Positions 1 through 8,218 of a stretch of DNA of 64,000 bases are shown piece by piece. The stretch covers positions 15,311 through 79,310 of the forward strand of contig CAJURK010000004.1 in assembly GCA_910588745.1 (NCBI GenBank), written 5' to 3'. Both the position numbers and the translations under genes were made by a program. The stretch comes from an uncultured Dorea sp. (GTDB lineage: Bacteria; Bacillota; Clostridia; Lachnospirales; Lachnospiraceae). Positions within the stretch are counted from its first letter, which is position 1. The number at the start of each line of letters is the position of its first letter. A model generated the notes under the pieces. It was not told the origin of the DNA and searched no databases. It worked only from the letters and a program-made list of their open reading frames with translations.

Positions 1-1470
1 GGAAAAGGCGCTTATAGTGCAAAAAAGGCCGTGCCTAAGAAAGCGGTGAAGAAAACCGAATCCGTAGAATCCGCGTATGAAGGCGCTTCGGAAGGCGAAT
101 TTGAAGAGGCTGGGTACGAGGAAGCTTCGGAAGACGAATTTGAAGAGGCTGGGTACGAGGAAGCTTCGGAAGACGAATTTGAAGAGGCTGGGTACGAGGA
201 AGCTTTGGAAGATGGATTTGAAGAGGCCGGATATGCGGAAGTTTCCGAAGAGGAGTATGAAGAAGCCGGATTCGGGGCGGAAGAGATTGCTGAAAAAGTA
301 TGGAACGAAGCCGGCGAGGAGTATCCGGAAGATGAATTTGAAGATGAATCTTATGAGGATTTCAGCGAGGACGATTTTGTAGGCGACTATGAGGATGAAT
401 TCAGCAAGGAGTCTTATGAAGACGACTATGAGGATGAGCTGGATGATTTGAAAGAGGATGCCGAGGAAGAACCTGTGGAAGAAGAGCCGGAAGAAGAGGC
501 TGTTCCGGAAGAAGAACCGGAGCCGGCGACGTCTAAGACGAAAAAGCTGAAAAAACAAGAAAAGCCGGAAGATCTGAGGATTGAAGAACCTACAGAGGAG
601 GAGATTCAAAAGAGAATCCGGAAGGGTAAGGGCGGCGTTCCTTTTGATACAGGTTTTGTGGTGACCGGAAGATATGATTTGAGCGCCACCAGTGAAATCG
701 GGCTTCGCGCGGGACTTACCGAGGAACAGAAGAAGCTGTTTTCCTACTTTGTACCAGTACGCGGCATGAGCGAGCAGATCGTAGAAGTTCTGGATAACGA
801 CCGCCGGGAGAAGAGAGAAGGCACGTCAAGGACCGGTAATATTATTGTTATGGGGCAGAAGGGTTCCGGTAAGACGGTTCTTGCGGTCGATATCGTTAAG
901 GCGATCCAGAAGCAGCGGAATTTGAAACAGGGCAAGGTGGCAATTGTTACCGGAGAGTCTTTGAATAAGAAAGAGCTTGGAAGTATTATCCAGAAACTTC
1001 GGGGCGGAGCGATTATTATCGAGAAGGCAGGGAAACTGAATACCCGGACGATCAGGGAGTTGAACCATCTGATGGAGAAGAAGACCGGAGAGCTTCTGGT
1101 GGTTTTAGAGGATCAGAAGAAACCTCTGGAGAAGATATTTACTGCAAATCCTTCTTTTAAGAAGAAATTTACATCTAAACTTGAACTTCCGCCATTTATC
1201 AATGACGAGCTGGTTACCTTCGGACAGACGTATGCAAAGGAAAGCGGCTATAAATTGGATGAAATGGGTATTCTGGCGTTATATAGCCGGATTGATGTGA
1301 TGCAGAGAGAGGATCACTCTGTAACGGTTGCCGAGGTAAAGGAGATTATGGACGAGGCCATCGAACACTCGAAGAAGGCGAATGTAAAACACTTTGCAAG
1401 GAGAGTGTTCGGCAAGGGAACGGATGATTCCGACCGCATCATTTTGAAAGAAGATGATTTTAGGATTTAG
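1..1470 (+). CDS. Acidic repeat protein with C-terminal P-loop ATPase domain (5' end outside window)
   Basis: The frame is open from base 1, so the start lies upstream; GTG at 31 is only an internal candidate. The visible N-terminal part (about 190 residues) is extremely Glu/Asp-rich and opens with five 13-residue repeats of the type EASEDEFEEAGYE. The C-terminal part is a P-loop domain with Walker A GQKGSGKT (codons for about residues 275-282 counted from base 31) and a hydrophobic strand GGAIIIEKA that could be Walker B. It resembles the CbbX/SpoVK-like AAA fold, but I cannot name a substrate. An intrinsic terminator follows the stop. Function unknown; an acidic tail on an AAA-like domain suggests a partner-binding or scaffolding role, which is inference only. 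Confidence 0.75.
   Translation, partial: GKGAYSAKKAVPKKAVKKTESVESAYEGASEGEFEEAGYEEASEDEFEEAGYEEASEDEFEEAGYEEALEDGFEEAGYAEVSEEEYEEAGFGAEEIAEKVWNEAGEEYPEDEFEDESYEDFSEDDFVGDYEDEFSKESYEDDYEDELDDLKEDAEEEPVEEEPEEEAVPEEEPEPATSKTKKLKKQEKPEDLRIEEPTEEEIQKRIRKGKGGVPFDTGFVVTGRYDLSATSEIGLRAGLTEEQKKLFSYFVPVRGMSEQIVEVLDNDRREKREGTSRTGNIIVMGQKGSGKTVLAVDIVKAIQKQRNLKQGKVAIVTGESLNKKELGSIIQKLRGGAIIIEKAGKLNTRTIRELNHLMEKKTGELLVVLEDQKKPLEKIFTANPSFKKKFTSKLELPPFINDELVTFGQTYAKESGYKLDEMGILALYSRIDVMQREDHSVTVAEVKEIMDEAIEHSKKANVKHFARRVFGKGTDDSDRIILKEDDFRI
82..276 (+). repeat. Five tandem 39-bp coding repeats
   Basis: Units start at 82, 121, 160, 199 and 238. Units 2 and 3 are identical over 39 bp; units 1, 4 and 5 are diverged. 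Each encodes 13 residues ending in EEAGY or a close variant. The identity of two neighbouring units points to recent unequal exchange or slippage. Confidence 0.9.
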
Positions 1471-1535
1471 TGCGAGGTACACTGGTCTCGAGAATTTTGT
1501 TATCTTTTTGTGAAAAACTGCCATAATTATATGAG

Positions 1536-1584
1536 AAAAAGAAAGAGGTTTGAGCAAATTGTAGCCCGAAACTCTTTCTTTTTA
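1536..1584 (+). terminator. Intrinsic terminator after the acidic P-loop gene
   Basis: AAAAAGAAAGAG-GTTT (1536-1551) pairs with AAACTCTTTCTTTTT (1569-1583). The 3' arm itself supplies the U-run. It isolates the first gene from glgB. Confidence 0.8.
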
Positions 1585-1597
1585 TATGCAAATAAAG

Positions 1598-1643
1598 TAT
1601 AATAAAAGATAAAGTACGTACAGGCCAAGAAATTTTTGGCCTG
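1598..1643 (+). promoter_or_regulatory. glgB -10 element and leader hairpin
   Basis: A consensus TATAAT stands at 1598-1603; the matching -35 (TTTCTT, 1575-1580) is poor and overlaps the terminator. The transcript would start near 1610 and then form a hairpin CAGGCCAA/TTGGCCTG (1621-1628 with 1636-1643), upstream of the glgB ribosome site GAAGGTGAGG. Confidence 0.5.
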
Positions 1644-1675
1644 AATATGCGACAGCAATGTAAGAAGGTGAGGAT

Positions 1676-3586
1676 ATGGCGGAGAAGAAAAATGTAAAAG
1701 CTTATGAAATTGGGGAGTTGGATCATTACCTGTTTGGACAAGGCACACACTACGAGATTTTTAAAAAACTCGGGGCGCACCCGGTGAAAAACGGAAGAAA
1801 AAAAGGCGTATATTTTGCAGTGTGGGCGCCGCATGCGAAGTCTGTGTCGGTTGTGGGGGAATTTAATAACTGGGACAGAACCGCGAATATAATGGAGCGC
1901 ATGGAGCCTTTGGGGATTTATACTTGTTTTGTAGCGGATGTAGCAGAGTACGCGATGTACAAGTTCTGTATTGAGACTTATAAAGGAGAGTTTATTAATA
2001 AATCGGATCCATTTGCATATCATGCGGAGCTTCGGCCGGGTACGGCGTCGAAAGTATTTGATATTTCAAAGATTAAATGGACGGATCAGGAATGGATGGA
2101 GCAGCGCAGAAAGTGGAAACATACCGAACAGCCGATGTCGATTTATGAGGTTCATATCGGTTCCTGGAAGAAACATCCTGAGGGGGAGGATGGGTTCTAT
2201 AATTACCGGGAATTTGCCAAAGAGATTGCGAAATATGTGAAAGATATGGGGTATACGCATATCGAGCTGATTGGTATTGCAGAGCATCCCTTTGACGGTT
2301 CCTGGGGATATCAGGTAACCGGATATTTTGCGCCAACCTCGCGGTATGGGACTCCGGAGGATTTTGCCTGGATGGTAGATTATCTGCACAAGAATAAGAT
2401 TGGAATCATTCTTGACTGGGTTCCGGCGCATTTCCCAAGAGACGCTCACGGACTTGCAGATTTCGACGGGACGCCGGTGTATGAATACGCGGATCCAAGG
2501 AAAGGGGAACATCCGGACTGGGGAACGAAGATCTTTGATTTTGGCAAATACGAAGTGCGCAATTTCCTGATTTCCAATGCGCTTTACTGGATTGAGCATT
2601 TTCATATTGACGGCCTTCGTGTGGATGCCGTGGCTTCGATTCTTTATCTGGATTACGGCAAGCAGGACGGACAATGGGTTGCCAATGAATACGGCGGCAA
2701 TAAGAACTTAGAGGCGGTAGAATTCTTTAAGCATCTGAATTCCGTTGTCCTGGGACGGAATCCGGGCGCGCTAATGATAGCGGAAGAGTCTACGGCATGG
2801 CCGGCCGTTACCGGCGACGTAAAAGACGACGGACTGGGGTTCAGCCTGAAATGGAATATGGGATGGATGCATGACTTCACGGAATATATGAAGCTGGATC
2901 CCTATTTCCGAAAGGGCGCGCATTATAATATGACGTTTGCTATGAGTTATGCATACAGTGAGAAGTATATTTTGGTGCTGTCCCATGACGAGGTGGTTCA
3001 TCTGAAGTGTTCGATGCTGAACAAGATGCCGGGATTGGGATTTGATAAGTTCGCGAACCTGAAAGTAGCCTACGCGTTTATGATGGGGCATTCCGGCAAG
3101 AAGCTTTTGTTTATGGGCCAGGAGTTTGCGCAGCTTCAGGAATGGAGCGAGAAGCGGGAGCTTGACTGGTATCTGCTTGAAGAAGATTGGCACCGGCAGG
3201 TACAGAATTGGGTGAGGGCTCTTCTTCATCTCTATAAACGCCGGAAAGCCTTCTACGAGCTGGATAATTCGTGGGAAGGGTTTGAATGGGTCAATGCGGA
3301 TGACAAGGACAGAAGCATTTACAGTTTTATACGCCATGCGAAGGGGGGGCGTCAGAATCTGCTGTTTGTATGTAATTTTACGCCGATGGCAAGGGATGAT
3401 TACCGGGTAGGAGTGCCGAGACGCAAGCAGTATAAGCTGATTCTGAACAGTGATGAAGCTCAATACGGCGGAAGCGGAAAAGAGAGGCCGGAGGTCTATA
3501 AGGCAGTGAAGTCGGAGTGCGACGGAAGGCCATATTCCTTCGCGTACCCGCTTCCGGCTTATGGAGTAGCCATTTTTGAATTTTAA
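1676..3586 (+). CDS. glgB: 1,4-alpha-glucan branching enzyme (GlgB)
   Basis: Cytosolic enzyme that makes alpha-1,6 branches in glycogen by cutting and moving alpha-1,4 chains. The 636-residue length is that of the family. An N-terminal CBM48 domain (about 40-130, with the typical GEFNNWD) is followed by a GH13 barrel. The catalytic Asp is D317 in GLRVDAV, the acid/base Glu is E370 in IAEES, and the LSHDEVVH region holds the third carboxylate; a C-terminal beta domain ends the protein. ATG with GAAGGTGAGG upstream. It has its own promoter and is not next to other glycogen genes, so glgC/glgA must lie elsewhere. Identity is secure from the motifs. Confidence 0.96.
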   Translation: MAEKKNVKAYEIGELDHYLFGQGTHYEIFKKLGAHPVKNGRKKGVYFAVWAPHAKSVSVVGEFNNWDRTANIMERMEPLGIYTCFVADVAEYAMYKFCIETYKGEFINKSDPFAYHAELRPGTASKVFDISKIKWTDQEWMEQRRKWKHTEQPMSIYEVHIGSWKKHPEGEDGFYNYREFAKEIAKYVKDMGYTHIELIGIAEHPFDGSWGYQVTGYFAPTSRYGTPEDFAWMVDYLHKNKIGIILDWVPAHFPRDAHGLADFDGTPVYEYADPRKGEHPDWGTKIFDFGKYEVRNFLISNALYWIEHFHIDGLRVDAVASILYLDYGKQDGQWVANEYGGNKNLEAVEFFKHLNSVVLGRNPGALMIAEESTAWPAVTGDVKDDGLGFSLKWNMGWMHDFTEYMKLDPYFRKGAHYNMTFAMSYAYSEKYILVLSHDEVVHLKCSMLNKMPGLGFDKFANLKVAYAFMMGHSGKKLLFMGQEFAQLQEWSEKRELDWYLLEEDWHRQVQNWVRALLHLYKRRKAFYELDNSWEGFEWVNADDKDRSIYSFIRHAKGGRQNLLFVCNFTPMARDDYRVGVPRRKQYKLILNSDEAQYGGSGKERPEVYKAVKSECDGRPYSFAYPLPAYGVAIFEF

Positions 3587-3631
3587 AGATAGTAATGGTC
3601 AATGGAAATATAATAGTAAAGAGGAATCACA

Positions 3632-4360
3632 ATGCGCTTAAGAAATATACCGCGTGCAGAGGGTGTGCTACAGGCACACCCTATTGTAGTGAAAAATGAA
3701 AAAACACGGAAAGGAAACTGGTATCGTGAATTTGGAAATACCCGTCCCATCCATATTGAAATCGGGATGGGGAAAGGGAGTTTTTTGCTGTCGATGGCCG
3801 AGAAGAACCCGGAGATTAATTACATTGGATTGGAACGTTATTCCAGTGTTCTTCTGCGTGCCGTAGAGAAATATGAAGAGCGCAACGGGGGAAAAGCGCT
3901 GATTTTGGCGGAAGATGAAGCAGAATGGGATTTTAAGATTTATGAGAGGCTTCCGAATTTACGTTTTATCTGTATGGACGCCGCAGAGCTGGCGGAAGTG
4001 TTCGGACCGGGAGAGTTAGGGCGTATCTACCTGAATTTCTCTGATCCGTGGCCGAAGAAGAAGCATGCAAGAAGAAGGCTTACATCCAGAGAGTTTTTTA
4101 GGAGATATGACAAGAGTTTGGATAAGGCCGGAAGAGTAGAGTTTAAAACAGATAACAGGGAATTATTCAGATTTTCACTGGAGGAAGTGGAAGAGGCCGG
4201 ATGGGAGACCGCGGCATTTACCTGGGATCTTCACCATGATGAAGCTATGAACCAGGGGAATGTAATGACAGAGTATGAGGAGAAATTTTCAGGTATGGGA
4301 CATCCGATTCATAAGCTGATTGCGGTAAGACATCCGCGGCGGGAAACTGACGAACGATAA
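3632..4360 (+). CDS. trmB: tRNA (guanine-N7)-methyltransferase (TrmB)
   Basis: SAM-dependent enzyme forming m7G46 in tRNA variable loops. The 242 residues are standard for bacterial TrmB. The SAM-binding loop reads EIGMGKGSF near residue 45, and the family signature SDPWPKKKHARRRL lies near residue 140. ATG preceded by AAAGAGGAATCACA. It follows glgB by 45 bp with no terminator between them, so the two are probably cotranscribed, and the thioredoxin-like gene follows 46 bp later. Confidence 0.95.
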   Translation: MRLRNIPRAEGVLQAHPIVVKNEKTRKGNWYREFGNTRPIHIEIGMGKGSFLLSMAEKNPEINYIGLERYSSVLLRAVEKYEERNGGKALILAEDEAEWDFKIYERLPNLRFICMDAAELAEVFGPGELGRIYLNFSDPWPKKKHARRRLTSREFFRRYDKSLDKAGRVEFKTDNRELFRFSLEEVEEAGWETAAFTWDLHHDEAMNQGNVMTEYEEKFSGMGHPIHKLIAVRHPRRETDER

Positions 4361-4406
4361 CACAAGATAAGCTATAAAAGAATATACTTTAACAGAGGTG
4401 ATATAA

Positions 4407-4721
4407 GTGATTCATTTGACAGCAAAAAATTTCCTGATAGAGGCGAAACGCTGCCGGGGGCCGGCGGTTGTCATGTTTTATGCAGTTTGGTGCGGTAAAT
4501 GCGCTATGATGAAACCGGTGGTAGAACAGGTGGAGAGAAGGCTTTACGGGCGGATTAAATTCTGCAAAGTAGAGATTGAGGAATCGGCTGTGCTGGCTGC
4601 CGAGTACGGAGCGGATATTGTGCCGACTTTTGTTACGTTTAAGGATGGGGAAGTCTTCAGTTTTATGCAGGGCGTAATTCAGGAGGATGTATTTGAGGAA
4701 CGTATGAGAGAACTTCTTTGA
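4407..4721 (+). CDS. Thioredoxin-fold protein with CGKC active site
   Basis: A 104-residue single thioredoxin fold with the redox motif WCGKC near residue 31 (FYAVWCGKCAMMKP) and a cis-Pro region DIVPTFVTF near residue 73. The ordinary thioredoxin motif is CGPC; CGKC is found in divergent thioredoxin-like proteins, so the reduction potential and partners may differ. No signal peptide, so it acts in the cytosol. The start is GTG at 4407 with GAGGTG six bases upstream. Likely the last gene of a glgB-trmB-trx transcript. Confidence 0.85.
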   Translation: MIHLTAKNFLIEAKRCRGPAVVMFYAVWCGKCAMMKPVVEQVERRLYGRIKFCKVEIEESAVLAAEYGADIVPTFVTFKDGEVFSFMQGVIQEDVFEERMRELL

Positions 4722-4857
4722 TGCATTTGTCAAGTCTGCTGTGAACGGCAAGACCATATCGTTAAGAGTATTTTTATAAAATCCTAAGATTTGACCGGTA
4801 TACATTCCAGGAAGAGTATGCTATATTATGTGGAGGATAAATTTATCCGAAAACCAG

Positions 4858-4922
4858 AACCAGCGTTTGGGTTCGCAGAAATTAAGAAGGGGAAGTGCAT
4901 CGAGGGAGTCGATGCCAGGAGG
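4858..4922 (+). promoter_or_regulatory. Leader hairpins before the DUF1002 gene
   Basis: Two small hairpins sit before the AGGAGG at 4917-4922: GAACC/GGTTC around 4858-4875, and a perfect 7-bp stem GCATCGA/TCGATGC (4897-4914) ending only 2-3 bases before the ribosome site. An extended -10 (TGCTATATT, about 4819-4827) lies upstream with no clear -35. Confidence 0.4.
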
Positions 4923-4928
4923 ATTTTT

Positions 4929-6134
4929 ATGAAAATGAAGAAGGTTTTGCCGCTTTTCATGGCGGCGGTAATCATGACGGCCGGTATTCCGATGGCGGCA
5001 GGCGCTTCTGAGCCTGCGGACGGGACTGCGGCGGAGACGCAGACTAACGTGGGAACAGAGGACGGAACCGGAGCGGCGGACGGAGCCGGGCCGACAGACA
5101 GCACGGCGGCTGCCGGTTCTGCTATGGAAGGAGAGAATCCGGAATCAGAGAATCCTGCGCTCGAGCCTGCAGAGGACGCGGGGGAAGAGCCGGCGGATGA
5201 GGCCGAGGATGAAACGGAAGACGAGGAGAAGCCGGCCGAGGTTTTAGAAGGCGACCAGGTAGACACAGATAACGTGGTTACTTTGGGAGAAAATTTGTCG
5301 GAGGAACAAAGAAAGGCGATGTATGAATATTTCGGTACATCTGCTGAAAAAGTCAGGACGATTATTGTGACCCATGCGGACGAAGTGAAGTATATGGAAG
5401 GGATTGCAACGGCAGAACAGATTGGCGCGACGACCAATAGCTGCGCGTATGTGGAGCCGACAGATTCCGGCGGAATTAAGGTTAAGACGGCGAATCTGAA
5501 CTATGTGACCAGCAGTATGATTGCAAGTACGCTTACAACCGCCGGTATGGAGAACGGCAACGTTATTGCAGCATGTCCTTTTGAGGTGTCCGGAACGGGA
5601 GCGCTTACAGGCATTATTATGGCGTATGAAACGGCCAGCGGCGAAAGTCTGGACGCGGGTAAGAAGGAAGCCGCTATGGAAGAGCTGATTGCTACAGGCA
5701 ACTTGTCAGACGCCCTTGGCTCGGATGTGGCTACCGAAGTTATGAATGAAGTGAAGACCGAGATTATCGATAAGGAGTTGACGGATCCGGGTGAAATCGG
5801 AGAAGCCGTGGATGAGATTGCTTCAAACCATGAGGTAACCTTGACTGATGAACAAAGGCAGCAGATTGTATCGGTTATGGAGAAGATTTCCAAGTATGAT
5901 TATGATCTGGACGCTATCCAGAATACGCTTGACAGTCTGAATGATAAGGTTGGAGCGCTGGAAAGCGCATGGAATTCTATTAAGAGTTTCTTCGTAGGTT
6001 CTGACGACGGGATTCTGAACGAGACGAACGACGCAGCGTTAGGAGGAGACGTGCTGACAGACAGTACGGTGAACGAAGGCGGTTTCAAGGACGGACTGCT
6101 TACAAGAATTATCAATTTCTTCAAAAAAGACTAA
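4929..6134 (+). CDS. Secreted DUF1002-family protein
   Basis: The chosen start is ATG 4929 behind AGGAGG; an upstream in-frame GTG would put 46 unlikely residues before the signal peptide. Residues 1-27 are a Sec signal peptide (Lys-rich start, hydrophobic core, AGA-S cleavage region). An acidic, Ala/Glu-rich low-complexity linker runs to about residue 110. The rest (VTLGENLSEEQRKAMYEYF onward) matches the DUF1002 family as I know it: exported proteins of unknown function common in Clostridia and Bacilli. The tail is amphipathic and ends TRIINFFKKD. Monocistronic by context, facing a convergent gene. Confidence 0.8.
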   Translation: MKMKKVLPLFMAAVIMTAGIPMAAGASEPADGTAAETQTNVGTEDGTGAADGAGPTDSTAAAGSAMEGENPESENPALEPAEDAGEEPADEAEDETEDEEKPAEVLEGDQVDTDNVVTLGENLSEEQRKAMYEYFGTSAEKVRTIIVTHADEVKYMEGIATAEQIGATTNSCAYVEPTDSGGIKVKTANLNYVTSSMIASTLTTAGMENGNVIAACPFEVSGTGALTGIIMAYETASGESLDAGKKEAAMEELIATGNLSDALGSDVATEVMNEVKTEIIDKELTDPGEIGEAVDEIASNHEVTLTDEQRQQIVSVMEKISKYDYDLDAIQNTLDSLNDKVGALESAWNSIKSFFVGSDDGILNETNDAALGGDVLTDSTVNEGGFKDGLLTRIINFFKKD

Positions 6135-6197
6135 TACTATTTTAACAAAGGGAGCATATGGCTCCCGAAGTAGGAAAGTAGTGACAGATCATAGATT

Positions 6198-6287
6198 CCG
6201 CCTGGAGGAGGCTTGGAGAACGTAACTATTTGCCCGATATATTGCAGGCAGACGATAGTTCCAGAAAGTCCCTTCCAGGCGGTTTTC
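6198..6287 (+). terminator. Long stem between convergent genes
   Basis: CCGCCTGGA (6198-6206) pairs with TCCAGGCGG (6274-6282), followed by TTTTC. AACTAT/ATAGTT pairs inside. It probably ends transcription of the DUF1002 gene; its 3' arm touches the stop of the minus-strand gene. Confidence 0.5.
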
Positions 6288-6295
6288 TGCGAAGG

Positions 6296-6799
6296 TTACA
6301 TAGGCGGAAGGAATAGAGGAAGTTCCGGCGGAAAGCAGGTAAATATAAAAAACAGCAGAACGGTAAACATCCAGCATAGAAAAATAGTTATAGTTTCCGG
6401 GTATCGGCTTTTTTTGCTGAATTTTGAAGAAATGTGGTAGGCGGCTATCACGCTGACCAAGAACAGCAGAATATCCACAGGGGTAAAATTCCTGCCCAGA
6501 ATGCCGCTGTAGCCGTAATACAGAAAAACGACGGCGCACATCCCAGTCCAAACGCCGGCGAAGCGAACGGTAAAAAAGACGGCGGGATCCGGATGCGTCA
6601 GGCAGTATTCGGCCGCTGTGGACAGAAGAAACGGAAAGAACAAGAGCTTTAAATGTTCCCATACAGATTCGTTTATCGGGGTGATTAGCGCTGTGACCGG
6701 GTTCTTTCCGGAAAATTCATACAGGAAATGGGCAAAAACGCCGATAATCATTGTTAGAAGTATGTAAGGAAGATCCTTACGCCGTATAAATCGATGCAT
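6296..6799 (-). CDS. Small integral membrane protein (DUF6512-like)
   Basis: About 167 residues with five or so hydrophobic segments (around 12-30, 55-75, 82-100, 112-130, 140-160) and a conserved-looking loop NESVWEHLKLLF after the first. ATG at 6799 is preceded on the minus strand by GGAGGG; an upstream GTG overlaps that ribosome site and is rejected. The NESVWEHLK motif is what I associate with DUF6512 membrane proteins of Firmicutes. Function unknown. It stands alone, convergent with the DUF1002 gene and divergent from the tRNA-Lys promoter. Confidence 0.7.
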   Translation of the reverse strand: MHRFIRRKDLPYILLTMIIGVFAHFLYEFSGKNPVTALITPINESVWEHLKLLFFPFLLSTAAEYCLTHPDPAVFFTVRFAGVWTGMCAVVFLYYGYSGILGRNFTPVDILLFLVSVIAAYHISSKFSKKSRYPETITIFLCWMFTVLLFFIFTCFPPELPLFLPPM

Positions 6800-6875
6800 A
6801 GTATATCCCTCCACTGTATTTTATGCAAAGGTGAAGGAAGAAATGACGAAAAAATAAAAAAATTGAAAAAAGTGC

Positions 6876-6904
6876 TTGCTTTTTTCTAAAACATCCGATA
6901 TAAT
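6876..6904 (+). promoter_or_regulatory. Promoter of tRNA-Lys
   Basis: TTGCTT (6876-6881), 17-bp spacer, TATAAT (6899-6904). Strong consensus in an AT-rich tract, 38 bp before the tRNA. Confidence 0.8.
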
Positions 6905-6942
6905 AACTCTCGTGCCACAGAAAATGTGACAGAATTATGAAT

Positions 6943-7015
6943 GCGCGATTAGCTCAGTTGGTAGAGCACCTGACTCTTAATCAGGGTGTCCAGGGTTCGA
7001 GCCCCTGATCGCGCA
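6943..7015 (+). tRNA. tRNA-Lys (anticodon CTT)
   Basis: A full cloverleaf: acceptor GCGCGAT/ATCGCGC (6943-6949 with 7008-7014), D arm GCTC/GAGC, anticodon stem CCTGA/TCAGG around loop CTCTTAA with anticodon CTT, and T arm CAGGG/CCCTG with TTCGAGC. Discriminator A at 7015; the CCA end is not encoded. Confidence 0.97.
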
Positions 7016-7023
7016 CTTGAAAT

Positions 7024-7067
7024 CACTGTTTTTGGAGGAATCTTACTCCGGGGACGGTGGTTTTTTT
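7024..7067 (+). terminator. Wobble-rich terminator after tRNA-Lys
   Basis: CACTGTTTTTGGAG (7024-7037) pairs with CTCCGGGGACGGTG (7046-7059) over 14 bp, five of them G-U, followed by seven T. It lies 9 bp after the tRNA, so tsaC depends on read-through or a promoter I do not see. Confidence 0.7.
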
Positions 7068-7078
7068 ATCTTATAAGA

Positions 7079-8125
7079 ATGGGGCGGAAGACGTTGCATA
7101 CGAAAGTATATCGTGTTACAGAAGAGGAAAAGAACCGCGTATTGAATGAGGCGGCGCAGATTATACGCCGGGGAGGTCTTTTGGCGATACCTACGGAGAC
7201 GGTGTATGGGTTGGGAGCAAACGCATTGGACAAAGAGGCGGTGAGAAAGATTTTTGAGGCGAAGGGAAGACCCCAGGATAACCCGCTGCTGATCCATATT
7301 CCGGACGCGTCCTGGCTGGAGATTTATTGTGAAAAGATTCCGCCGCTGGCGTATAGGCTGGCGGAGGCTTTTTGGCCGGGACCCTTGACTATGATATTAA
7401 AATGTAAATCCTGTATCCCCTACGAAACCACCGGCGGATTGGAAACAGTGGGGGTGCGGTGTCCGGATAATGCGGTAACGGCGGAGATTATTCGTTTGGC
7501 CGGGGTGCCGGTGGCGGCGCCGTCGGCGAATCGTTCCGGGCATCCAAGCTGTACGTCGGCGGAAACGGTGCTGGATGATTTTGCCGGACGGATTGAGGGC
7601 GTAGTAGATGACGGTCCCTGCCGGGTAGGAGTGGAATCAACGATTCTTGATATGACAGAGTATCCGCCGAAATTGCTGCGTCCGGGAGGGCTTTCCCTTG
7701 AGGACATCAGGCGGATTATACCTGAGACGGAGATGGACGCGGGAATCTGCAGGCAGCTACGGGAAGGCGAGCAGCCGAAAGCGCCGGGGATGAAATACCG
7801 GCATTATGCGCCGAAAGCGCCGGTAACGGCGGTTATGGGAGGCGGAAGGGAAAGCGCGGAGTATATCCGGACGCATATCAAAGCGGGCGAGGGAGTGATC
7901 TGTTATGAAGAATATCAGGATATGTTTTCTGGATATGCATGCGCTTCGCTGGGAAGAGAGGGCTGTCCGCAGGAGCATGCGCAGAGAGTTTTTGACGTAC
8001 TTAGAAGCTTTGATAAGACGGACGCAGCGCATATCTGGACCCAGTGTCCGGGTGAAGAGGGACTGGATCTTGCGGTGAGCAACCGGATAAAAAAGGCGGC
8101 GGGATTTCATATCGTGGAAATTTGA
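7079..8125 (+). CDS. tsaC: Threonylcarbamoyl-AMP synthase, Sua5 type
   Basis: Makes threonylcarbamoyl-AMP from Thr, bicarbonate and ATP, the first step of tRNA t6A37 formation. A longer open frame would overlap tRNA-Lys and is rejected; ATG 7079 gives 348 residues, the usual length of the two-domain Sua5 form. The YrdC domain is seen in IPTETVYGLGANA, KGRPQDNPLLIHI and APSANRSGHPS, and a linker with GMKYRHYAPKAPV leads to the C-terminal Sua5 domain. The ribosome site before ATG 7079 is weak. The next gene follows after 93 bp. Confidence 0.93.
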   Translation: MGRKTLHTKVYRVTEEEKNRVLNEAAQIIRRGGLLAIPTETVYGLGANALDKEAVRKIFEAKGRPQDNPLLIHIPDASWLEIYCEKIPPLAYRLAEAFWPGPLTMILKCKSCIPYETTGGLETVGVRCPDNAVTAEIIRLAGVPVAAPSANRSGHPSCTSAETVLDDFAGRIEGVVDDGPCRVGVESTILDMTEYPPKLLRPGGLSLEDIRRIIPETEMDAGICRQLREGEQPKAPGMKYRHYAPKAPVTAVMGGGRESAEYIRTHIKAGEGVICYEEYQDMFSGYACASLGREGCPQEHAQRVFDVLRSFDKTDAAHIWTQCPGEEGLDLAVSNRIKKAAGFHIVEI

Positions 8126-8218
8126 TACCGCGGATAGTTTCCGCGGCCTGCGCCAAGGAAAAGAGAGTCGTGGAGCCGTATGTATAGACAGGTCTTGTTG
8201 AAAAAGGAGAGGAAACGG

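Noticed and set aside
6986..7078. N-terminal extension of the Sua5 gene
   Set aside because: It would read through the tRNA-Lys gene and its terminator; ATG 7079 gives the normal family length.
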